Assembly (NCBI GenBank): GCA_040437565.1
Contig: JBDOQK010000043.1
Coordinates: forward strand, 124,001 to 188,000
From: Albugo candida
Lineage: Eukaryota > Oomycota > Peronosporomycetes > Albuginales
Reading direction: 5' to 3'
DNA length: 64,000 nucleotides
Made by a program: the position numbers and the translations under genes. Positions 12,190-22,586 of the stretch are shown piece by piece. The first letter of the stretch is position 1. Each line of letters begins with the position of its first letter. Under the pieces are notes generated by a model. It searched no databases. It was not told the origin of the DNA and saw nothing but the letters and a program-made list of their open reading frames with translations.

Positions 12190-12904
12190 ATGGGATCCAC
12201 GTTTTCACGTCGAGTAGCGCGTGTATGGACGCGAAATGATCGAAGATTGCTTCTTATTGGGTTGGATGCGGCAGGCAAAACCACCATTCTCTATAACTTG
12301 CGTCTGGGGAAAGCGATCACAAGCATTCCGACAATGGGATTCAACGTAGAGACCATTCCATTTGACAAATTCACCCTTTACATTTGGGTAATATTCCTTC
12401 TATTCGCTCAGAATCGATAGAAATTGTTCTCTTTTTTGTAGGACGTTGGAGGTCAAGACTCTTTGCGACCGTACTGGAGACATCACTTTACAGGCACGCA
12501 AGTAAGCCAAAAGCCATATGCGATCGATTGCGTCCGACTGATTTCTCGAACTTGAAGGGTATCATCTTTGTACTAGATAGCGCAGATAACGAGCGAATCA
12601 AGTTGGCAAAGGCCGAGTTGCATGGCGTCTTGCAGGATAATCAACTCAAAGTCGGTACTTGACGATTCATATTTTCACATTGCTGAAGGAATGGATTGTG
12701 TAGGATGCATCTTTGCTTGTTCTTTTAAATAAACGCGATCTCAATCAAGCACAAAGCATAGAGAAACTGGTAGCTGATCTTGAATTTGTACCAATTTGCC
12801 AGGAAACAGGTCGACAATATTTTGTACAGCCAACAATTGCGACCACAGGAGAGGGATTACATGAAGGTGTGAGATGGTTATGTGACCATATGAGTGAGTT
12901 GTAA
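12190..12904 (+). CDS. Arf-family small GTPase (183 aa, four exons)
   Basis: Exons 12190-12387, 12442-12501, 12558-12650 and 12704-12904, joined by introns of 53-56 bp. The third donor is GTCGGT, the weakest call. All Arf signatures are present: MGSTFS with Gly2 for N-myristoylation, P-loop GLDAAGKTT, switch 1 IPTMGFNVET, switch 2 DVGGQD with the catalytic Gln, NKRD (usual NKQD), and the last loop ATTGEGLHEG. The length is that of Arf (about 181 aa). It should act on membranes in vesicle traffic. NKRD and other deviations place it outside canonical Arf1, so an Arl or divergent Arf is possible. The start is the ATG at 12190, required for the Gly2 motif. It lies 105 bp from the convergent apyrase gene. 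Confidence 0.9.
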
Positions 12905-13009
12905 CCATGAAATCATAAATTTGTGTGCTTTTGATTGGTGTTGGAAGTCATAATGAGACGAGTTCGATCTGTCGAGAAGCAATACTCGCAATACTTGTTG
13001 ATCGATATA

Positions 13010-14863
13010 CTATACATTTCGTCGATTCACTGCCACCCAATCGTATGTGTACGCCACTCCTTCATATTTGTGATTGCCAGGAACTTGAGTCTCGGGAAGA
13101 AGTACATTGCCAGATAGATCAAAAATTGTGAGATATGAATTTTGGAAATCGTCCTTTTCGATTTCTTCGCTTTTGACAGCCATAATGATCGAGTCGTCTG
13201 TACGCGGTAGAAACTTGAAGGAAGAAAAGCCTCGAGATGGAGTCAGAACTCCAATTTGTACGATTTCAATACTGCTAAAGTCTTCACTTGCAATCACCAT
13301 TTTGTTGGATCCGCGAAGTTCATCCTCTCCTTCCGTATACGCTTCCGTGCTCACTCGACGTGGAAGAAGGAACCATCGACGATGCACATTACTCCATTCA
13401 ACAGCCTCGTGCACCACGTACCCAGGGTACTCGGAACCCAATGCCTTTCGAATAAGTTCATAATTCCCTGTCCAGTCTTCGTGTCGTATGTTTCCATTTT
13501 TTTCCATAATTGCAATCCACTGAAACCCATTGCCGAGAATGTTGCCTTTACTATCTGTAAACTCTTTTCCAATACTTCCCATATACAGCTCTCCATCTTT
13601 CACAGTAGCCCATTCATGTTTCTGTCCCTTTGAACTCAATCCATCNNNNNNNNNNNNNNNNNNNNNNNNNNNNNNNNNNNNNNNNNNNNNNNNNNNNNNN
13701 NNNNNNNNNNNNNNNNNNNNNNNNNNNNNNNNNNNNNNNNNNNNNCATCGACGATGCACATTACTCCATTCAACAGCCTCGTGCACCACGTACCCAGGGT
13801 ACTCGGAACCCAATGCCTTTCGAATAAGTTCATAATTCCCTGTCCAGTCTTCGTGTCGTATGTTTCCATTTTTTTCCATAATTGCAATCCACTGAAACCC
13901 ATTGCCGAGAATGTTGCCTTTACTATCTGTAAACTCTTTTCCAATACTTCCCATATACAGCTCTCCATCTTTCACAGTAGCCCATTCATGTTTCTGTCCC
14001 TTTGAACTCAATCCATCACGCTCCATCACGATGCTCCTTGGAATCAGTTGAACGTCTTTCCGTCCATCGAATCCTTTGATCTCAAACATGATTCCTGTCC
14101 GATCATCGAATGTGAGGAGTTTATGATCAAACCAAACAAGCTCGCTTAGCTCGCATCCACGTCCTGCTTCATTCATTGCAGTTGAAAACTTGTACTTTGC
14201 TCCCCAAGTTACTGCGTATGTATCGACACCAGGAAACTTCTTTTCCGGAGATGAAGTCGATGGTGGAATGGATTGAGCTGTTTTTGTAATTTTGATAGCT
14301 GCGTGCTGTAAATACGAAATGAATTGTAATCTTTCACTTTTGATATCCCTCGACTTTTTATCAAGGTCCGCAACTAATACAACTCCAATTGAGTCGGGTC
14401 GGGTCAGCCCGTAAGGGAGCACGGGTGGAATTCTGCTTCGAGCAGACGGCGCAGCAGCGGCGGAAGGTATCGACGGAACGCCATTGTTTGGCGTGTTTTT
14501 ATCTGTGTATGTTCCGTTGTTACTTCGAAAAGGTGGTGATTTCTGAGCTGAGGAAAAGGAGAAATAAGACGACGAAACGAGCGATAGAATCACTACGACT
14601 AGAAGTATAAGGCCAATAAAACACATTCTATAGCGTGTGAAAATATCCAAATTATTTGTAGATGATGCAGAAAGTGCAGAATTACTTCTTCGAAGTGTGG
14701 GCGCTGTGGTTCCCTCAATATCGCTGTTTATCGTGTTGAGATTTGGTACGCTACGTGCAATTTGTAAGCTTCGTGGCAGTTTGGGAGCGCCTTCTTCTGT
14801 CCACATGTTCGTTTCTACTTCGCTCGTTTTGCGCTTCACACGGTCCAAACGCAATGGGAACAT
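13010..14863 (-). CDS. Calcium-activated nucleotidase (apyrase), type II membrane protein
   Basis: The frame begins at the ATG at 14863 and stops at 13010. The 617-codon ORF crosses a gap whose flanks are duplicated with an offset of 372 bp, a multiple of three. Removing the artefact gives 493 aa. Residues 1-80 are Ser/Arg-rich and probably cytosolic, residues 81-101 are one membrane anchor, and the rest is a CANT1-family five-bladed beta-propeller. Family signatures seen are GRGCELSELVWF, FDDRTG, KHEWATVKDGELYMG, GKEF, YVVHEAVEWSNVHRRWFLLP and FSSFKFLP. Family role: Ca-dependent hydrolysis of UDP, GDP and other nucleotides in the ER or Golgi lumen, supporting glycosylation. The anchor predicts a luminal catalytic domain. 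Confidence 0.9.
   Translation of the reverse strand: MFPLRLDRVKRKTSEVETNMWTEEGAPKLPRSLQIARSVPNLNTINSDIEGTTAPTLRRSNSALSASSTNNLDIFTRYRMCFIGLILLVVVILSLVSSSYFSFSSAQKSPPFRSNNGTYTDKNTPNNGVPSIPSAAAAPSARSRIPPVLPYGLTRPDSIGVVLVADLDKKSRDIKSERLQFISYLQHAAIKITKTAQSIPPSTSSPEKKFPGVDTYAVTWGAKYKFSTAMNEAGRGCELSELVWFDHKLLTFDDRTGIMFEIKGFDGRKDVQLIPRSIVMERDGLSSKGQKHEWATVKDGELYMGSIGKEFTDSKGNILGNGFQWIAIMEKNGNIRHEDWTGNYELIRKALGSEYPGYVVHEAVEWSNVHRRXXXXXXXXXXXXXXXXXXXXXXXXXXXXXXXXXXDGLSSKGQKHEWATVKDGELYMGSIGKEFTDSKGNILGNGFQWIAIMEKNGNIRHEDWTGNYELIRKALGSEYPGYVVHEAVEWSNVHRRWFLLPRRVSTEAYTEGEDELRGSNKMVIASEDFSSIEIVQIGVLTPSRGFSSFKFLPRTDDSIIMAVKSEEIEKDDFQNSYLTIFDLSGNVLLPETQVPGNHKYEGVAYTYDWVAVNRRNV
13374..14017. repeat. Assembly gap with duplicated 272-bp flanks inside the apyrase gene
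   Basis: Bases 13374-13645 recur at 13746-14017 around 100 N (13646-13745). The apyrase ORF reads through by chance because the offset is divisible by three, giving a spurious repeated domain. Confidence 0.92.
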
Positions 14864-15099
14864 AAAACTATTTCCCGCACAAACGAAAGAATCTTACATT
14901 CACTCTGTGGGGCACCGACTAATATTCAACCGCCGTGCACTGCCCTAACCAGATGACGGTATTTGACCAATAAATATTGAGGTAAGACATACACCAGTAT
15001 ACCGGTGACGCAAGTCCATAGGATTTGTAGCGACGTATACTTTCAAAGTATATAAATGGATAGTCATTCTAGCATATATCTATCTTTCCTATATTACAT
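14864..15099. promoter_or_regulatory. Apyrase upstream region with CCAAT-type motif
   Basis: TTTGACCAAT at 14962-14971 is the reverse complement of the ATTGGTCAAA found twice before the Arf-family gene. It lies about 100 bp upstream of the apyrase start. The rest of the interval is the 3' flank of the LRR gene. Confidence 0.35.
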
Positions 15100-16874
15100 T
15101 TAGGAGCTATTTTCATTGCCAACTTTATACAATCTCGGAATCATTCCACTCTTTACTGCCGATCGAATGATGGTCTGCACTCCCTCCGGACTCAAGTAAT
15201 TGTCCTCTAAACCCAAAAATCGCAATTGAGGGCACGCTGAACTCGATAAAACAGAAGTGAACGCCGATACACAATTATCTGTGATGATATTTCCACCAAG
15301 ACATAAATATTTGAGCTGTGTAGCCGACTGTGCGCTCACGACTGACATCAGACGTTTCAGTCCAAGCTCTCCAATATAATTACGACGCAAATCGAGACGC
15401 TGTAGCTTTGGAATCGCTTTAGAATGAAGCACGCGGGCGACATAGAGACTTCCAACGTCGCCGATACTGTTGCCACCAAGAAGTAAATCTTCGATTTCGG
15501 GGCATTTTCCTTGTGNNNNNNNNNNNNNNNNNNNNNNNNNNNNNNNNNNNNNNNNNNNNNNNNNNNNNNNNNNNNNNNNNNNNNNNNNNNNNNNNNNNNN
15601 NNNNNNNNNNNNNNNCCACCAAGACATAAATATTTGAGCTGTGTAGCCGACTGTGCGCTCACGACTGACATCAGACGTTTCAGTCCAAGCTCTCCAATAT
15701 AATTACGACGCAAATCGAGACGCTGTAGCTTTGGAATCGCTTTAGAATGAAGCACGCGGGCGACATAGAGACTTCCAACGTCGCCGATACTGTTGCCACC
15801 AAGAAGTAAATCTTCGATTTCGGGGCATTTTCCTTGTGAGAGAACACCACATAGAGCTCGTAAACCGTTTCGATGAAATGTGTTGGTGAAAAGCGCAACG
15901 AGATGGAGTGTATGTAATCGTTCACAAGCACCGTATCCGATTGCAGAAGCCAATGAATGAGTGACTTTTTCACCGATATTATCCTCTGAAGCATCCAATT
16001 CGGAGCAGCTCCAAGCTCGAAGCGCTCGAGAGTTCGATTGAGCATCCAAGAGAGTCGGATCATTGTCTTTATAGATCACTAGACGACGCAAATTTACAAG
16101 CGTGGGGATAGCTCCAAATGCCGTTTGGCCATTGGTAAACGATTGAGCCATGGATCGAACATTCACTCGAAGAGAAGTGATGCAAGTAGGAGCAAATTTT
16201 GCCGTGAATCGATTGATTGCTCGCACTCGAATGATTTCTTTTCCGTCGAGAAATGAATATATCGTTCGGACGGAATTTTCATCAAGTGCACAAAACATAC
16301 ATTCAGTCTCTTGCGACCTTAATGGAAGCACACAATGTCGTTTCGCCTGGAATGATGGTACATTTCGAAAAAACGAGGGTTTTGCCGAATCACGCTTTGA
16401 CAAAGCTTGTTCGTTGATAGCTGCAGTTTCGTGATAACTGAACGAGATCAATGCTTGTAATCTTCTTCGTAATGTGCTCAGATTCTGATACTCTTCCAAA
16501 GAAGCTGCTCGCGAATACAGAGACAACTCGATCCGTTTTGCAAGCGTAACAAGTGATTCACGTTTTTGTCTTTCAGTCAAGTTGTTAGAGCCACTCCCGT
16601 TTTGTAACGAGCCGTATGGCTGCGCCAAAGCCATAATTTGCTGTAGAATCAAGCGACGCTGCGGCATATCATTCCTACTGTCTTGCCAATGACTTGTGTT
16701 GGCCAAGACTTCCTGTTCAACCAGTGTGACCTTTGCTTTCCCATCCATCTCATCATACGAGCGCTTATAGTGGAAACTGCTGGTGGAAGATTTCGGAGAG
16801 CCATTTGGTAAGGAGTACAGCGAACTCACTTTATCGATTGGTGTGCTTATGTGAGGAGCAGAGTACGTTGTCAT
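15100..16874 (-). CDS. F-box-like, leucine-rich-repeat protein
   Basis: Minus-strand gene interrupted by an artefactual duplication. Joining 15100-15515 to 15839-16874 restores one frame of 483 aa from the ATG at 16874. An upstream in-frame ATG at about 17063 would add 63 residues. The N-terminal third is Ser-rich with an RLQALI-type helical stretch. A middle segment, LDENSVRTIYSFLDGKEIIR, resembles an F-box: hydrophobic pattern plus FLDGKE-x-x-R. The C-terminal half holds RNI-type leucine-rich repeats, for example EIEDLLLGGNSIGDVG, LQRLDLRRNYIGELG, LKYLCLGGNIITD and LRFLGLEDNYLSPEG, each 28-32 residues. A substrate adaptor for a Cullin ligase is possible, but the F-box call is weak. The LRRs are certain. 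Confidence 0.75.
15293..15838. repeat. Assembly gap with duplicated 223-bp flanks inside the LRR gene
   Basis: Bases 15293-15515 recur at 15616-15838 around 100 N (15516-15615). The offset of 323 bp is not a multiple of three, so the real LRR gene is split into two overlapping frames that are not separate genes. Confidence 0.92.
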
Positions 16875-17529
16875 GGTGCTGAGTTGAAACGTTTGGAGAG
16901 ATTCCTTTAGTAGGAAAATAGGAGAATGTAAGAGTGAATGCGATCGTAAAAAGAGTGGAATGTGTATTTTAGGTTTAAAAACAGTCGATTCGACAGCATC
17001 AGCCGATCGAACTTCATAATGTTGCAATGTACGACTATGTTGCGCTTTTGCAGGAAAATGCATCGGCACGCCGTTGCAATATGACGAAACGTGCACCGTG
17101 GTCTTGGCAATTTGATTGGACGAAAAGAAAGCCAGACCTTCATGCCGTTATCCATGATAGGCTCTAGAAGGTTCGATCAACGCGACTTGCGTTCTATTTA
17201 TACTGACACGTGTCGGTTCCTATGGAAGCAAAAATTTTCACAATTGGTGGAAAAAGAAATGTGTAGTTGTGCACCGTTCTCATCGTAAGACTGGCCAAAA
17301 TACCCCAGCCCCCTTAATAGGAGCTATAAAATTGTGTGGTCGCTGTCTAATCTACCTGAAAGATCAATACATCAGCTTTACGGATGGTACGGTAATGCAC
17401 CTGGCATACTAAGATAGGTAACTCGCTTCCAGTAAACACAAGCGTTCAATTTTTATCGTATAGCACACTACTATTGCAGCATACGAACCGTATACTATAC
17501 CACCACTTGTTCAATTCTAACGTTCTATC
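16875..17529. other. Intergenic between LRR and HIG1 genes
   Basis: It may contain the 5' coding extension of the LRR gene (in frame to about 17063) and the divergent promoter region. TTGATTGGAC at about 17112 contains an inverted CCAAT box. No other gene seen. Confidence 0.4.
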
Positions 17530-17778
17530 ATGGAAGATGTGCCGAAAACGGAAACTGGATATGCAAAACTGAAGCGACGCTGCATGCAAGAACCATTCGT
17601 ACCAATTGGTTGCCTTGCGACAGCAGGAGTTCTCACCAGTGGTTTATTATCATTTGCGCGTGCGGCGGATCCACGCACACAACAAAAGTATATGCGCGCT
17701 CGGGTATTTGCGCAAGGTAGCACTGTTATTGTGATGGTATTGGGTTCTTTTTTGGCATTGAATCCGCAGAAGAAATAA
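17530..17778 (+). CDS. HIG1-domain mitochondrial protein (82 aa)
   Basis: Complete single-exon ORF with an ATG start. It has the HIG1 domain layout: a short N-terminus, a QEPFVPIGCLATAGVL membrane helix, a loop containing the signature Q-x3-R-x-R-x3-Q (QKYMRARVFAQ), then a second helix STVIVMVLGSFLAL and a basic C-terminus. Proteins of this family (Rcf1, HIGD1/2) sit in the mitochondrial inner membrane and assist respiratory supercomplexes and cytochrome c oxidase. The length fits HIGD1-type proteins. It converges on syntaxin-5 with 64 bp between stop codons. Confidence 0.92.
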   Translation: MEDVPKTETGYAKLKRRCMQEPFVPIGCLATAGVLTSGLLSFARAADPRTQQKYMRARVFAQGSTVIVMVLGSFLALNPQKK

Positions 17779-17842
17779 TACATGCTTTTTTATTGCCACA
17801 TTTCTATATACTTTATTTAAATGAAGATCAGAAACTCTCGTT

Positions 17843-19045
17843 TCACGCCAATACAAACAAAAAGAAAACAACAAATACAAAAAGAACCGCAAACACTTTG
17901 AACGCAAGCGTCCGCGTATTCGATAAACTGGAGAGGTACTTTAATAATTCATTTTCACCCGCAGAGATATTGCGTACCATATCGTCAACGTGATCATCGA
18001 CGCTGTAAACATTAAAGATCACTTATGTATAGCGGAGTGAGTTACATTAACAGACGTACCGCTGTACTTGTTCGCCTTGTTCTGATATCAAAGTGGACAA
18101 CCGACCAAAAAGCTGATTGATATCGACAATGTGACTTTCAATTTGTGACACAGCTTCCATCCGTGAAGCTGTGTAATTCTGCTCAGTGGATACGAGTTGC
18201 TCGGTCGCGATCCCTGAGATCAAAGGTTTACGCTCTTGATCTTCTTCAACCGTATCAGATACTGTAACACCATGTGGTCGAGGTAACATGTTTGATGACT
18301 TATTCGCAAAAATGAGTGGTTTTCCAAGTGAACTGGATGTTGGTTTTCCATACTTTGCTCTACGATCTTGCTGAAGCTTCAAATTCTGCTGCCGAGTCTG
18401 TAAAATATGTCAAAACTCGTTGGATTTCAGAAACGTATTCATACCTCCAAGATGTTCTTGAACCCTTGTGTAGCATCCATCAAGTCCGATTTCATTTGCG
18501 AAACAATGGCTTCAGAATGAGTAGCTTGCGATTTCGTAACATTCCCACGACTGTGGACGTACTCCTACATTTGTAATGTTAAAGACCATGCGTCATATTA
18601 GTACCAAATAACCTGCAACTGATCTAACTGTTTCGTTATGGATGTGATATCCTTCTTAACAAGCATTGTGGTCTCATTGATCGCTTCGGTTGGATCATTA
18701 AAAACGCTGTGCTGCCGCACCACTACAACGTATCGATCAAATTGGGACTATAGAAGTGGTAGCGCTACAGACATTGTGTGAGCGTTTGCAGACGTCTTGA
18801 CGCTTGACTGATTTCTTTGGAAATATCGCTAGCTGCCAAATTAAATTGGATGTTCTTTTGTATTGGGTCAAGTCCACGCTACACAAATGCAATAGATTGC
18901 AGCAAATATCAATACACGTTATTGCAAAAGAATGTTCTAACGTATAGCAGACATGTGATGTAGTGCTTGGAAGTGTCTTGTACGCCGATTGACTCGTATA
19001 GCGCTCACAAGTTTCAATAAAGTCGCTCGTACGATCGCATGCCAT
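17843..19045 (-). CDS. STX5: Syntaxin-5 (Qa-SNARE), six exons, 308 aa
   Basis: Inferred exons, in transcript order: 18953-19045, 18773-18878, 18613-18722, 18445-18564, 18060-18397 and 17843-18002. The lengths sum to 927 bp in frame. The N-terminal MACDRTSDFIETCERY matches the syntaxin-5 DRT-x-E-F motif that binds Sly1. VRQHSVFNDPTEAI and NLKLQQDRRAKYG are the diagnostic middle segments. The SNARE motif contains DINQLFGRLSTLISEQGEQV with the central Gln layer. VDDHVDDMVRNI follows, then a C-terminal TM anchor of Phe/Val/Leu ending LFVLA. It works as the Qa-SNARE of ER-Golgi and intra-Golgi fusion. The first donor (GTCTGC) is unusual. It is tandem with LAMTOR3 upstream, 82 bp away. Confidence 0.93.
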
Positions 19046-19127
19046 CTTTAAGCTGATTTTCTGCTCAGTTGTGTATATTGACTGTGCTACATATCCTACA
19101 TGTACGTAACATACACTAATTCCGTGT

Positions 19128-19767
19128 CTACGATAGCTGAACATCCGCCGATTCAATACACTTTCGTAGCGGCGTGAGCGCCTGACGGAGTTGTTCACCG
19201 AGTAAGGACAGGACCGCGGCTTGTGGCGATCGTATCGCAATAATTGTGATCACCAGCGGCATGTCATTCACGTGGATAAGGACAGTATTTCTGTAATAGG
19301 CGGTCACAGTTTTCACAGCTCCAAAACGCAACTTTCCAACCTACACAATGACATACATTCAATAGTGAAAACAGTATTCGAGTACATTCCTACTTGGTCT
19401 GCAGCTCGCGCCAGTATGGTGGGAAGAATCGTCTCTGCGGCTTCATAGGTAGACCCACCGCACCGTTCAGGCTCTACAACTAAGAAATAGCTGTGTCAGA
19501 TTTTGTAACAAACGACAAAAAAGCATTACCATTTATCAAAGGTACACCTTCCCATGTGCAAATGAGAATTGCCTGTATGTCATCGAATCTAGTAATCGAG
19601 TTTATTTGACGATATTGAAGCGCTAAGAGGGACTTGTATACTTGTCTAGAAGTGTCTTGAGCTGTTGAGAAAGCTCCTTGCTCTATATTGATATTCAGGC
19701 TTAATACTTTATATAATACACAGCAAATTGAATTGATAGAAACCATTTCCGCGGGATCCGATGTCAT
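19128..19767 (-). CDS. LAMTOR3: LAMTOR3 (Ragulator, MP1) homologue, five exons, 140 aa
   Basis: Inferred exons, in transcript order: 19744-19767, 19642-19682, 19530-19588, 19394-19479 and 19128-19340, total 423 bp in frame. The first exons give SKELSQQLKTLLDKFDDIQA followed by ILICTWEGVPLIN, matching the roadblock fold start of MP1 (L-x-x-L ... I-V-x-x-x-x-G-V-P). The last exon has VNDMPLVITIIA and LSLLGEQLRQALTPLR, aligning to the MP1 end (LPLVVSFIA and the C-terminal helix). Ragulator anchors Rag GTPases and TORC1 on lysosomal or vacuolar membranes. Short open frames at both ends are these exons read into introns. The upstream mS23 gene ends 69 bp away. Confidence 0.85.
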
Positions 19768-19836
19768 GTCTGAATGTACCGTGACTTGCAATAACAAATA
19801 GAGCGTATATATTGGAAGACAAGGTAATACAAACTC

Positions 19837-20328
19837 CTATTGCGGCATTTTTTCTCCTGTTCTTTTCTCGTACTCTATACGTAATGCTTCTTTTATCGCT
19901 TTCATCTCGGCATTCTGCCATTCTTCCATAATATCGTCATAATCTTCTGGATCTGCGAATTGGATTCCACGCATCTGAGCCAATTTGCTAAGAAATCGAT
20001 TGCCTTCCACTTTTTCATATTTTTCGATAAGCATTTCATACGCTTGCTCCTCAGGAACACCTTGTTCAATCAAAGTAAGCTGCTCATCGGCAAATTCCAT
20101 TGCGGTCGCTGTATCAATCGCTCCATTCCGTCGACTTACATATAACTCTGCCAAACGATCTTGTGGGAACGATATCACAGGAATTCGATCCCTATCGTTT
20201 CGCGGGATGGGAGGTGGTGGATATCGATGTACCATCGGCAGCCAATCCGGCTTTTTCATTCCTCCATTACGCACTAATCCTTCCACAAGGCGAAACATTG
20301 GCATCGTGCGATTCCGAGCTCTTCCCAT
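19837..20328 (-). CDS. Probable mitochondrial small-subunit ribosomal protein mS23
   Basis: Single exon of 163 aa from the ATG at 20328. The N-terminus MGRARNRTMPMFRLVEGLVR is basic and amphipathic. It is followed by NGGMKKPDWLPMVHRYPPPP, which resembles the start of mS23/Rsm25 proteins (R-L-V-R-x-G-x-x-K-x-P-x-W-x-x-x-x-x-F-P-P). The rest is helical and charged with no further motif I recognise. The call rests on the first 50 residues. It starts 111 bp from the divergent RACK1 start and shares a promoter with it, consistent with co-regulation of translation genes. Confidence 0.6.
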   Translation of the reverse strand: MGRARNRTMPMFRLVEGLVRNGGMKKPDWLPMVHRYPPPPIPRNDRDRIPVISFPQDRLAELYVSRRNGAIDTATAMEFADEQLTLIEQGVPEEQAYEMLIEKYEKVEGNRFLSKLAQMRGIQFADPEDYDDIMEEWQNAEMKAIKEALRIEYEKRTGEKMPQ

Positions 20329-20439
20329 GATTAATCTAATTGGCTAATGACGCACCCATTAATAGCCAATCCAACGTCTCCAATATCATTGGTTCGCAGT
20401 ACATTTTCATCGGCACACAATTATTCGGATTCAGAAACG
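20329..20439. promoter_or_regulatory. Divergent promoter with four CCAAT boxes (mS23 / RACK1)
   Basis: In 111 bp between two divergent start codons there are four CCAAT pentamers: ATTGG at 20339-20343, CCAAT at 20366-20370 and 20380-20384, and ATTGG at 20388-20392. NF-Y-type sites are the obvious reading. An in-frame ATG at 20347 extends the RACK1 frame by 31 codons but lies inside this promoter and has no family support. Confidence 0.6.
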
Positions 20440-21396
20440 ATGGCAGACACATGCAACATTTACCTCCGCGGAGAACTCGATGGACACAATGGGAAATGCG
20501 TTAGCTCCATTGCAACCAGTCGTGAAAACCCCAATATGCTCCTAACAGCGTCTCACGATAAATCGGTGCTTGTTTGGCAGCTAACCAGCGATGGCGAAAA
20601 CTGTGGGTTTCCTCGTCGACGTTTGTTGGGACACGCTCATTACGTTCAGGATGTGGTGATCTCTTCGGACGGTCAATTTGCACTTTCGGGATCGTGGGAC
20701 AGTACTTTACGTCTTTGGGACCTTAACACTGGAAACACTACTCGACGATTTGTTGGACACTCGAAAGATGTTCTTTCGGTAGCATTCAGCGCCGATAATC
20801 GTCAAATTGTGTCTGCTTCTCGTGATAAAACAATCAAATTGTGGAATACACTTGGAGAATGTAAATACACAATCACAGAAAATGGTCACTCGGAGTGGGT
20901 TTCATGCGTTCGATTCAGTCCTTCCAGCTCCAATCCTCTGATTGTATCATGTGGCTGGGATAAAGCCGTCAAAATTTGGAACCTTACAAATTGTAAGTTA
21001 CACACAAACCTTCTCGGTCACACTGGCTACCTGAACTCGGTGACGGTCTCTCCGGATGGATCAATTTGTGCTTCAGGTGGAAAAGATGGTACCGCCAATT
21101 TGTGGGATTTAAATGAGGGAAAACGGCTGTACTCATTGGTCGCCGGTGACGTCATTCATGCGCTCGTATTTTCACCCAATCGATACTGGCTCTGTGCAGC
21201 GACCTCCAGTGGCATCAAGATTTGGGATCTCGAATCCAAAGCTGTGGTGCATGAGCTCAACCCGGACCTCGAGCCTCCAAAGGGAAAATACGCGCGTGTG
21301 CCACATTGTGTCTCACTGGCGTGGTCGGCTGATGGATCCATTCTGTTCAGTGGGTACACGGATGGTATTGTCCGTGTTTGGGCTGTCGGAAACTGA
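20440..21396 (+). CDS. RACK1: RACK1 (ribosomal scaffold WD40 protein, 318 aa)
   Basis: Seven WD40 blades, single exon. Diagnostic segments: [118 protein letters not shown] and [15 protein letters not shown]. These match RACK1 blade by blade, including the usual DK and WDL ends. I chose the ATG at 20440 ([13 protein letters not shown]) over an upstream in-frame ATG because family N-termini begin a few residues before the first blade. It binds the 40S head and anchors signalling kinases. It converges on the ubiquitin-eL40 gene with 90 bp between stops. Confidence 0.96.
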   Translation: MADTCNIYLRGELDGHNGKCVSSIATSRENPNMLLTASHDKSVLVWQLTSDGENCGFPRRRLLGHAHYVQDVVISSDGQFALSGSWDSTLRLWDLNTGNTTRRFVGHSKDVLSVAFSADNRQIVSASRDKTIKLWNTLGECKYTITENGHSEWVSCVRFSPSSSNPLIVSCGWDKAVKIWNLTNCKLHTNLLGHTGYLNSVTVSPDGSICASGGKDGTANLWDLNEGKRLYSLVAGDVIHALVFSPNRYWLCAATSSGIKIWDLESKAVVHELNPDLEPPKGKYARVPHCVSLAWSADGSILFSGYTDGIVRVWAVGN

Positions 21397-21486
21397 GAAA
21401 GCGAATGAAAGAATAATTGGAGTCAGAAACAATTTATTCAGTTCAAATTGCTATAACATTCTGAATCTGAATCTGAGTCTGAGAAT

Positions 21487-21926
21487 CTACTTGAGTTTTT
21501 TCTTCATGCGTAATTGACTGCTGTGTCCGCATTTTTTCTTCCGACAGTTTGTCGCACTGATTGGAAGACGCGCATAACAAATACGACAGATCTTCTTCTC
21601 CGTGTTCTTTTTCTTGGCGAGCGCTGCGAGTGTTGGCTCAATGGCACCACCACGAAGTCGAAGGACCAAATGAAGGGTGGATTCTAATGAGAATTGCGTG
21701 AGGGAATGTAACGCGAGAGAAATGATATAAATGTACCTTTTTGGATGTTGTAATCCGCGAGCGTTCGGCCGTCCTCCAATTGTTTTCCTGCGAAAATCAA
21801 ACGCTGTTGGTCGGGAGGAATTCCTTCCTTGTCTTGAATCTTCGCCTTCACATTATCGATCGTGTCGGATGATTCGACCTCAAGAGTGATTGTTTTCCCG
21901 GTGAGTGTCTTGACGAAAATCTGCAT
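21487..21926 (-). CDS. UBA52: Ubiquitin-ribosomal protein eL40 fusion (128 aa, two exons)
   Basis: Exons 21737-21926 and 21487-21683, joined by a 53-bp intron splitting a Glu codon in the ubiquitin tail. Exon 1 encodes [20 protein letters not shown] through YNIQK. Exon 2 encodes [12 protein letters not shown], then the 52-residue eL40 with its zinc Cys pattern ([10 protein letters not shown] ... NCRKKKCGH). The 128-aa total equals the conserved fusion length. The fusion is cleaved after GG to give ubiquitin and the 60S protein eL40. The upstream in-frame extension from 21962 lacks an ATG. CCAAT at about 21962 lies between it and the divergent twin-CX9C gene. Confidence 0.97.
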
Positions 21927-22020
21927 TCTTAAGTAGTTCTGAGGTGTTTCAACTCTCTGCAACCAATCCCTTACAATGACCTAAATTTAAAAGTGGTAAG
22001 TAATGTGTGAAACATTAAAT

Positions 22021-22278
22021 ATGGCGGACACGTACCAAGTGAGCGAACATTTTCCGCGCGTTACGAAAGAGTGCGCAAAACCGGCGAATTTATTTTTTGA
22101 TTGTTTTTATAAAAATGGCAAGCAGGAAAATGGTGTAGCGGATCCCGATATTGGAAATAGAGCATTGCAATTATGCGCTACATCGCTTCAGCAGTACAAT
22201 CACTGCATCGATCAAAGTGCTGCAAAGAGTATTAAACCACTCACACGAGCGCCAGAAGTGTATCGCGTACGAGAATAA
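22021..22278 (+). CDS. Twin-CX9C mitochondrial intermembrane-space protein (85 aa)
   Basis: ATG at 22021 (MADTYQVSEHFPRV); an in-frame TG start 18 bp upstream is not ATG. Two exact CX9C motifs are visible: CAKPANLFFDC at about residues 18-28 and CATSLQQYNHC at about residues 52-62, separated by 23 residues. This is the coiled-coil-helix (CHCH) arrangement of Mia40/Erv1 substrates, most of which assist assembly of cytochrome c oxidase or other respiratory complexes. I cannot assign the subfamily. The gene is divergent from ubiquitin-eL40 with 94 bp between starts. Confidence 0.85.
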   Translation: MADTYQVSEHFPRVTKECAKPANLFFDCFYKNGKQENGVADPDIGNRALQLCATSLQQYNHCIDQSAAKSIKPLTRAPEVYRVRE

Positions 22279-22586
22279 TGGAAGAGGAGACTATGCGACC
22301 CAACTAAAGCTTTTGCTACAACCTATTTAGCAATGTCGACTTTGATATTAACTGATGGTAAACACATGCTTGAAATTGACCTCATTTCATAGTTTCGTCT
22401 CGTACTTGATAGCAAAAGTTCTTCAACTGATACGGTCGATACTCACCGATTTATCGCTATTTGAAAAATACTTGATTTTGATACCCTGTTAGAGTGAATG
22501 TGCATGCAACTGCAAAAAGAGTGAAGCTACTTGGCTATATTCCTCAATCAAAGTATTGTTGTTATAGCAATTGTAAACGACTGAAT
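22279..22586. other. Intergenic
   Basis: Shared 3' flank of the twin-CX9C and Got1 genes. Nothing beyond short shadow frames. Confidence 0.5.

Noticed and set aside
18316-18576. Plus-strand frames across the syntaxin-5 locus
   Set aside because: Antisense shadows of spliced syntaxin-5 exons.
20347-20439. N-terminal extension of RACK1 from an upstream ATG
   Set aside because: It overlaps a CCAAT-rich promoter and RACK1 proteins begin shortly before the first WD blade.
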